A stretch of DNA of 12,012 bases, taken from positions 1 to 12,012 of the forward strand of contig CABUBX010000060.1 of the NCBI GenBank assembly GCA_902489925.1. The letters run 5' to 3'. The stretch is from an uncultured Lachnospiraceae bacterium (lineage in GTDB: Bacteria; Bacillota; Clostridia; Lachnospirales; Lachnospiraceae). Under the pieces are notes generated by a model, which made no database searches, had not been told where the DNA came from, and saw only the letters and a list, made by a program, of their open reading frames with translations. Each line of letters begins with the position of its first letter. Positions within the stretch are counted from its first letter, which is position 1. Both the position numbers and the translations under genes were made by a program. This document shows positions 7,113 through 12,012 of this stretch, one piece after another.

Positions 7113-7787
7113 ATGGGAGAAACACTACAGTTAGTTACGGAATCATTTATGCCGATGGTGATTGCAGGCTTTAAATATTCGATTCCGATGATGCTTATTT
7201 CTTTTTTTCTTGGACTTCTTTTAGCCTTGCTTGTTGCTCTTGGCAGAATGTCAAGATTTAAACCGCTTTCGGCTCTTTGTGCGTTTTATGTATGGATTAT
7301 TAGAGGAACGCCGCTGTTGGTTCAGTTATTCATTATTTTTTATGGACTTCCAAGTGTCGGTATTGTGTTTTCGCCGTTTGTATCGGCAATTATTGGACTG
7401 ACAATTAGTCAGGGTGCCTATAATTCAGAGGTTATCAGAGGTGCGCTGACCGGTATTCCCAAAGGACAGCACGAGGCACCGTATGCCCTTGGAATGACAA
7501 AATTTCAGACATTGATTCATGTGATTATTCCTCAGGCTGCATTAACAGCTGTTCCGGCTTTAGGTAATTCTTTTATAAGTTTATTAAAGGATACATCTTT
7601 GACTTCGGTGCTCACTGTTCAGGAAATTTTTATGGTAGCAAAGCAGATTTCGGCAATTCAGTATAAGCCGTTGATTTTATATATTGAAGCAGCCTTTGTA
7701 TATTTAGTATTCAGTACATTTTTAACATGGGTACAGACAAAGCTTGAAAAGAGATTAGGAAAACATCTTGTAGCGGAGGTGGAGTGA
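7113..7787 (+). CDS. ABC transporter permease, polar amino acid (GlnP/HisM) type
   Basis: This 224-residue integral membrane protein belongs to the His/Glu/Gln/Arg/opine permease family. Hydrophobic segments at about 22-44, 55-80, 84-100, 134-157 and 185-205 fit the usual five-helix topology. Family landmarks are WIIRGTPLLVQLFIIFYGLP (61-80) and the cytoplasmic EAA-type loop IPKGQHEAPYALGMTKFQTL (115-134), which docks on the ATPase. It is the only permease gene, so a homodimer is expected. RBS AGGAGGT (7096-7102) lies 10 nt before the ATG. Its last codons contain the GGAGGTGGA that serves uxuA 6 nt downstream. It pairs with the ATPase at 2111 and the binding protein at 6126. Confidence 0.94.
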   Translation: MGETLQLVTESFMPMVIAGFKYSIPMMLISFFLGLLLALLVALGRMSRFKPLSALCAFYVWIIRGTPLLVQLFIIFYGLPSVGIVFSPFVSAIIGLTISQGAYNSEVIRGALTGIPKGQHEAPYALGMTKFQTLIHVIIPQAALTAVPALGNSFISLLKDTSLTSVLTVQEIFMVAKQISAIQYKPLILYIEAAFVYLVFSTFLTWVQTKLEKRLGKHLVAEVE

Positions 7788-7793
7788 TAAGTT

Positions 7794-8879
7794 ATGCAGA
7801 TGACATTAAGATGGTACGGCAGCTCGTATGACACTGTGACTTTAGAACAAATTCGTCAGATACCGGGCGTGAAAGGTGTAATTACAACACTTTATGATAC
7901 GGCACCGGGAGATGTGTGGTCTCAGGAGAAAATTCATCAGCTTAAGATGGAGGTTGAAGCAGAGGGGCTTAAGATAGCAGGCATTGAAAGTGTGAATGTT
8001 CATGAAGCGATTAAGGCGGGACTTCCTGAACGTGAACAATATATTGAAAATTATATTGCGACATTAGAAAATTTGGGGAAAGAAGATATTCACCTTGTTT
8101 GCTATAATTTTATGCCGGTTTTTGACTGGACGAGAACAGAGCTTGCGAGGGTGCGTGCTGACGGTTCGACAGTACTTGCATATACACAGGCTGCCGTAGA
8201 TGCAGTTAAACCTGAGCGAATGTTTGATACAATTGCGGGAGATATGAATGGCACTGTAATGCCGGGATGGGAACCTGAACGGATGGCGCATGTCAGGGAA
8301 GCATTTGAATTGTATAAATCTGTTGATAGTGAAAAGCTTTTTGAAAATCTTGTATATTTCCTTGAACGGATTATGCCTGTATGCAATAAATATGATATCC
8401 ACATGGCAATTCATCCGGATGATCCAGCATGGCCTGTTTTTGGTCTTCCAAGAATTATTATAAATAAAGAAAATATTATGCGTCTTATGAAGGCTGTTGA
8501 TAATCCACATAATGGAGTGACATTTTGTTCGGGTTCTTACGGGACAAATCTTGAAAATAATCTTCCGGAAATGATTCGTGCTTTAAAGGGAAGGATTCAT
8601 TTTGCTCATGTGCGTAATCTGAAATTTAATTCATCGGATGATTTTGAGGAAGCAGCACATTTGTCTTCAGATGGTACGTTTGACATGTATGAAATTATGA
8701 AAGCACTGTATGATATAGGATTTGATGGACCGATACGGCCGGATCATGGTCGTATGATTTGGGGTGAGAAGGCGATGCCGGGTTATGGATTATACGACAG
8801 GGCGCTTGGTGCAGCTTATTTAAACGGACTTTGGGAAGCAATTGAAAAAGGAGAGAAGGTAAGTGAGATTAAATCATGA
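7794..8879 (+). CDS. uxuA: Mannonate dehydratase
   Basis: UxuA dehydrates D-mannonate to 2-keto-3-deoxy-D-gluconate in the cytoplasm, using Mn(II) or Fe(II). The start MQMTLRWYG and the following TTLYDTAPGDVW are characteristic. Metal-site segments are IHPDDPAWP (206-214, His207), TFCSGSYGT (243-251, Cys245), HFAHVRN (269-275, His272) and IRPDHGRMIWGE (314-325, Asp317/His318). The length of 361 residues is normal. GGAGGTGGA (7775-7783) precedes the ATG at 7794 and lies inside the permease 3' end. The gene overlaps uxuB by 17 nt, indicating tight co-translation of consecutive pathway steps. Confidence 0.96.
   Translation: MQMTLRWYGSSYDTVTLEQIRQIPGVKGVITTLYDTAPGDVWSQEKIHQLKMEVEAEGLKIAGIESVNVHEAIKAGLPEREQYIENYIATLENLGKEDIHLVCYNFMPVFDWTRTELARVRADGSTVLAYTQAAVDAVKPERMFDTIAGDMNGTVMPGWEPERMAHVREAFELYKSVDSEKLFENLVYFLERIMPVCNKYDIHMAIHPDDPAWPVFGLPRIIINKENIMRLMKAVDNPHNGVTFCSGSYGTNLENNLPEMIRALKGRIHFAHVRNLKFNSSDDFEEAAHLSSDGTFDMYEIMKALYDIGFDGPIRPDHGRMIWGEKAMPGYGLYDRALGAAYLNGLWEAIEKGEKVSEIKS
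8847..8854 (+). promoter_or_regulatory. Ribosome binding site deciding the GTG start of uxuB
   Basis: AAAGGAGA lies 8 nt before the GTG at 8863, inside the end of uxuA. The product then starts MRLNHEDI, the expected N-terminus. No ATG occurs in frame until codon 30 (8950), which would remove much of the region ahead of the cofactor-binding motif. Confidence 0.7.
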
Positions 8880-10491
8880 AGATATTGTTAACTTTCGGCA
8901 GCAGTGGCTTCTAAAGGGTTACAGTTTGCCGGAGTATTCAAGAGAAGCAATGATAGAAAAAACAAAGGCAGCACCGGTATGGATTCATTTTGGCAATGGC
9001 AATATTTTTAGAGCTTTTCAGGCCAATATTGTCCAGGAGCTTTTAAATGAAAATATTATGGAAACAGGATTGATTGCGGCAGAAGGATATGATGAAGAAA
9101 TTATAGAAAATATAAGCAGACCACATGATGATTATAGTATTTTAGTGACATTAAAGGCGGATGGGAATGTTGAGAAAACAGTAATTGGTAGTGTGGCAGA
9201 AACTTTGATATTAGACTGCAATAAAGAAAATGAGTTTGTACGGCTTAAAGAGATTTTTAGTGCAGATACACTTCAGATGGCGTCTTTTACAATTACAGAA
9301 AAGGGTTATAAGCTTACAGATGCTGTTGGCAATATTGACGATACCGTAAGTGCTGATTTTAAAACTGGTCCAGAACAGCCGAAAAGTTATATTGGAAAAG
9401 TGACGGCGCTATTGTATGCACGGTTCAAAGCTGGTGGAAAACCAATTGCTATGGTAAGCATGGACAATTGTTCTCATAATGGAGATAAACTGCAAGAAGC
9501 TGTTTTACAGTTTGTAAAAGCATGGACGGCGGCAGGCTTTTGTGAACCGGCTTTTGCAGATTATGCCAGTAGCCGTGATAAGGTTTCTTTTCCCTGGACA
9601 ATGATTGATAAAATTACACCTCGTCCAGATAATGCTGTGATGGAAATTCTCAAAAGCGATGGAATTGAAGCAATATCTCCGGAGGTGACATCTAAGCATA
9701 CGTATATTGCGCCGTTTGTTAATGCAGAAAAACCCCAGTATCTTGTCATAGAAGACAATTTTCCTAACGGTCGTCCGCCGCTTGAAAAAGCTGGGGTTAT
9801 ATTTACAGACAGAGAAGCGGTCGAAAAAACAGAGAAGATGAAGGTATGTACTTGTCTTAATCCGCTACATACAGCGTTGGCAGTTTTTGGATGCCTGTTA
9901 GGTTATAAGAAAATATCGGATGAGATGAATGATGTTTGCCTTAAAAAACTTGTATCTAAAATAGGTTATGATGAGGGGTTACCTGTTGTTATTCATCCGG
10001 GTATTATAGATCCGAAAGATTTTATTGATGAGGTTATATATGAGAGAATACCAAATCCTTTTATGCCGGATACGCCTCAGCGAATAGCAACAGATACTTC
10101 GCAAAAAATGGGTGTTCGCTTTGGGGAGACAATTAAAGCGTACATGGCTAAGGAAGATAAAGAGGCGGAAAGTCTTCAGATGATACCGCTTGTGATTGCG
10201 GGGTGGCTGAGATATTTGATGGGCATTGACGATGAAGGCAAAGACTTTGAAGTCAGTCCGGATCCTTTGTATGGGACATTAAAGACATATGTTTCAGATA
10301 TAAAGCTTGGAAATAATGAGCTTTTTGATTTAAAGGAAGCAATTATACCTGTGTTGACAAATACACATATTTTCGGAGTGAATCTTTATGAAGCGGGACT
10401 TGGAGAAAAAATCACAGCATATTTTTTAGAATTGACAGCAGGTAAAGGTGCGGTGAGAAGAACGCTTGAAAAGTATGTGGGAGAAATGTGA
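8863..10491 (+). CDS. uxuB: Fructuronate reductase (mannitol dehydrogenase family)
   Basis: This NAD-dependent polyol dehydrogenase-type enzyme reduces D-fructuronate to D-mannonate, linking UxaC to UxuA. Family landmarks are the Rossmann nucleotide loop HFGNGNIFR (42-50), SMDNCSHNG (199-207), FPWTMIDKITPRP (243-255) and the catalytic region KVCTCLNPLHTALAVFG (327-343), where Asn333 and His336 have the N-x2-H spacing of mannitol 2-dehydrogenases and a lysine (Lys327) precedes them. At 542 residues it is longer than E. coli UxuB (486). A mannitol or tagaturonate specificity is not excluded by motifs, but the flanking uxuA and uxaC make fructuronate the likely substrate. It overlaps uxuA by 17 nt and ends 4 nt before kdgA. 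Confidence 0.93.
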   Translation: MRLNHEDIVNFRQQWLLKGYSLPEYSREAMIEKTKAAPVWIHFGNGNIFRAFQANIVQELLNENIMETGLIAAEGYDEEIIENISRPHDDYSILVTLKADGNVEKTVIGSVAETLILDCNKENEFVRLKEIFSADTLQMASFTITEKGYKLTDAVGNIDDTVSADFKTGPEQPKSYIGKVTALLYARFKAGGKPIAMVSMDNCSHNGDKLQEAVLQFVKAWTAAGFCEPAFADYASSRDKVSFPWTMIDKITPRPDNAVMEILKSDGIEAISPEVTSKHTYIAPFVNAEKPQYLVIEDNFPNGRPPLEKAGVIFTDREAVEKTEKMKVCTCLNPLHTALAVFGCLLGYKKISDEMNDVCLKKLVSKIGYDEGLPVVIHPGIIDPKDFIDEVIYERIPNPFMPDTPQRIATDTSQKMGVRFGETIKAYMAKEDKEAESLQMIPLVIAGWLRYLMGIDDEGKDFEVSPDPLYGTLKTYVSDIKLGNNELFDLKEAIIPVLTNTHIFGVNLYEAGLGEKITAYFLELTAGKGAVRRTLEKYVGEM

Positions 10492-10495
10492 GAAT

Positions 10496-11158
10496 ATGGA
10501 AAATAAAGTGATATTTAAAGACTTAGAAAATGCAGGCGTTGTTCCGGTTATTGTTTTGGAAGATGTCTCTTGTGCCCTGCCGTTGGCCAAGGCTTTAAAA
10601 GATGGTGGCATTTATTGTGTGGAGATTACTTTCAGAACAAATGCGGCCGCGGCATCAATTAGGGCAATTGCCAACGCTTATCCGGAGATGCTTGTTGGTG
10701 CAGGAACAGTGCTGACAGCAGCTCAGGCAGCTGAGGCAATTAAAGCTGGGGCAAAATTTATTGTGACACCTGGATATAGTCGGGAGGTCGTGGATTATTG
10801 CATTAAACAAAATTTTCCGGTGATTCCGGGCTGCATGGATACTTATACAATACAGCTTGCGCTTGCGGCGGGTATTAAGGTTATCAAGTTTTTTCCGGCA
10901 GAAGCAGCTGGTGGTATAAAAATGCTGAAGGCGCTTTCTGCACCATATAAAATGATTAAATTTATGCCAACCGGAGGAATTAATGAAAATAATATCCGGG
11001 ATTACTTAAGCCTAGACAATGTGATTGCCTGTGGTGGAAGTTGGATAGCAGAATCAGAATTAATTGCGCGTAAAGCGTATGATGAAATTACACTGCGTGC
11101 AAAAAATGCAGTAATATGTGTATGTGATGCCCGGAAGAAAAGAGCGTGTGATGGATAA
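10496..11158 (+). CDS. kdgA: 2-keto-3-deoxy-6-phosphogluconate (KDPG) aldolase
   Basis: This class I aldolase cleaves KDPG to pyruvate and glyceraldehyde-3-phosphate, the last step of the route. Numbering from the ATG at 10496, visible residues are Glu43 and Arg47 in VEITFRTN, GAGTVL (68-73), VTPGYS (90-95), PVIPG (108-112), Schiff-base Lys131 in VIKFFPAE (129-136) and the phosphate loop PTGGI (158-162). The 220-residue length fits the family. Upstream in-frame starts (TTG 10466, ATG 10475) would add an unconserved tail encoded inside uxuB. The Shine-Dalgarno is modest (GGGAGA, 10479-10484), so coupling to the uxuB stop 4 nt upstream is likely. The end overlaps the kdgK start by 8 nt. Confidence 0.95.
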   Translation: MENKVIFKDLENAGVVPVIVLEDVSCALPLAKALKDGGIYCVEITFRTNAAAASIRAIANAYPEMLVGAGTVLTAAQAAEAIKAGAKFIVTPGYSREVVDYCIKQNFPVIPGCMDTYTIQLALAAGIKVIKFFPAEAAGGIKMLKALSAPYKMIKFMPTGGINENNIRDYLSLDNVIACGGSWIAESELIARKAYDEITLRAKNAVICVCDARKKRACDG

Positions 11159-11966
11159 AAAAACATTATTAATCGGAGAACCTATGGGATTATTTATTGC
11201 CTGCGAAGAAGGCAGACTAAGCGATATTAGTAATTATAATTTTGCTGTTGCGGGGGCAGAATTAAATGTTGCCGTCGGGATGGCTCGCCTTGGGCAAAAG
11301 GTAGGTTATTATACAAAGCTTGGAGATGATCCTTTTGGCAGGCGTGTACTTGAAGTGCTCAGAAAAAATAAGATTTCAACAGAGTTGATTATGATATCGA
11401 AAGAGAGACCGACGGGAATGATGCTTAAATCAAAGGTTTCAGAAGGTGATCCGGATATATTTTATTTTAGAAAGAACTCAGCAGCGTCAACGATAAATAC
11501 GGATGATATTATGGCATTGGACTTGGAAGGATATCATGCAGTACATATGACAGGGATTACACCAGCTATTTCAGAGAGTGCTAAGGAAGCTATGTTTGCG
11601 CTGCTTCGACGCGTGAAAAATAGAGGGATGCGGCTGTCGTTTGATCCAAATCTCCGTCCGATGCTTTGGCAGGATCTAAAAAGTATGAGAGAAACCATTC
11701 ATAGTATTGCGTTTCAAAGTGATTTATTTTTGCCAGGAATTAAAGAGGTAGTGCAGTTGACAGGTATTTTAGAACCGGAGGCAGCGGCAGAATTTTATTT
11801 AAGCAGAGGTGTTCGTGCAATTGTCATAAAGCTTGGTGCTAATGGGGCTTATTATGATGATGGTAGTGAACGTGGCTATGTGCCAGGATATAAAATAGAC
11901 AAAATTATTGATACGGTAGGCGCTGGTGATGGATTTGCCGCAGGTGTTTTAAGTGGACTAGTATAA
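11151..11966 (+). pseudogene. kdgK: 2-keto-3-deoxygluconate kinase (PfkB family), 3' end cut by terminal repeat
   Basis: KdgK phosphorylates 2-keto-3-deoxygluconate to KDPG, the substrate of the aldolase just upstream. PfkB-family signatures are AGAELNVAVGMARLG (34-48), SFDPNLRPMLW (near 163-173) and the second signature DTVGAGDGFAAG (254-265) with catalytic-base Asp260. The protein stops after VLSGLV at residue 271; relatives are about 310-340 residues and continue with C-terminal helices. The stop TAA (11964-11966) lies inside the inverted repeat, which blocks all three forward frames within about 20 bases. The start is ATG 11151, overlapping the kdgA stop (ATGGATAA) with AAAGAG (11138-11143) as a weak RBS; an upstream in-frame GTG at 11118 is less likely. 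Whether the genomic gene is broken or only cut by assembly is unresolved. Confidence 0.88.
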
Positions 11967-12012
11967 CTCACTTTAATTGACAATCTGTTTGAATGTACTT
12001 TACTGTTATGGT
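11958..12012. repeat. Right copy of 55-bp terminal inverted repeat
   Basis: This is the exact reverse complement of bases 1-55. It begins CTAG directly after the kdgK codons for SG and introduces stops in all three forward frames: TAA at 11964, TAG at 11959 and TGA at 11978. On this side the repeat is clearly not native kinase coding sequence, in contrast to the left side, where the regulator frame stays open. The copy contains TTGACA (11977-11982) reading outward; a matching -10 is weak. Interpretation as dispersed repeat or assembly artefact is open. Confidence 0.95.

Noticed and set aside
10466..10495. Upstream TTG/ATG start for the KDPG aldolase
   Set aside because: The added residues are encoded within uxuB and do not resemble the aldolase N-terminus; ATG 10496 gives the normal length.
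11118..11150. Upstream GTG start for the KDG kinase
   Set aside because: The extra 11 residues lie in kdgA coding sequence. ATG 11151 gives MDKKTLLIGEP, the expected PfkB N-terminus, with a typical ATGGATAA overlap.
11977..12006. Possible outward-facing promoter in the repeat (perfect TTGACA, then TACTGT 18 nt on)
   Set aside because: The -10 matches consensus at only three of six positions, and no gene is visible downstream in the window. TTGACA alone is not enough to call a promoter.
1..12012. Complete linear virus or plasmid with terminal inverted repeats
   Set aside because: There are no replication, partition, structural, packaging or recombination genes, and the terminal genes are truncated chromosomal metabolic genes.
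1..12012. Phase-variable invertible segment (inverton)
   Set aside because: Inversion would not restore either truncated gene, no recombinase is present, and 12 kb is long for such switches. It was kept only as a minor alternative in the repeat finding.

Overview
The window is a run of twelve same-strand genes (+) that reads as a hexuronate catabolic operon from a low-GC Gram-positive gut-type bacterium, most likely a Clostridia/Lachnospiraceae relative. That placement rests on AT-rich codon use, strong GGAGG-type ribosome binding sites, GTG starts and the style of the encoded proteins; no rRNA or other phylogenetic marker is present. Ten genes are complete and the two at the ends are broken.

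Layout. A LacI-family regulator lacking its N-terminal half (3-668) is followed by glucuronate isomerase uxaC (691-2091). Next is a block usually not found in textbook uronate operons: a polar-amino-acid-type ABC ATPase (2111-2863), two tandem bicupin paralogues (2899-3651, 3675-4439), two tandem TIM-barrel sugar isomerase/epimerase paralogues (4443-5279, 5283-6122), a solute-binding lipoprotein (6126-7019) and a matching ABC permease (7113-7787). The classical route then resumes with mannonate dehydratase uxuA (7794-8879), fructuronate reductase uxuB (8863-10491), KDPG aldolase kdgA (10496-11158) and 2-keto-3-deoxygluconate kinase kdgK (11151-11966, 3'-truncated). Gaps are 3-35 nt or overlaps, except 93 nt between binding protein and permease, which holds a strong hairpin. 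No internal promoter or U-tailed terminator is visible, so one transcript is likely.

How the genes work together. UxaC, UxuB, UxuA, KdgK and KdgA make the complete path D-glucuronate -> D-fructuronate -> D-mannonate -> 2-keto-3-deoxygluconate -> KDPG -> pyruvate + glyceraldehyde-3-phosphate. The ABC system presumably imports a substrate, and the bicupins and isomerases presumably convert it to something UxaC or UxuA can use. That middle module is the part with no obvious described role. In the first isomerase paralogue three of the four expected metal ligands are replaced, which suggests a pseudoenzyme partner or a changed activity.

Ends. The first and last 55 bases are perfect inverted copies of each other (1-55 and 11958-12012), and both terminal genes are broken at this repeat. 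The content is an ordinary chromosomal sugar-acid operon with no replication, capsid or recombinase genes, so the repeat should not be read as the terminus of a linear virus or plasmid. A length of exactly 55 equals a common assembler k-mer size, so the contig may simply end at one shared assembly-graph node, caused by a real dispersed repeat or by a chimeric fold-back.
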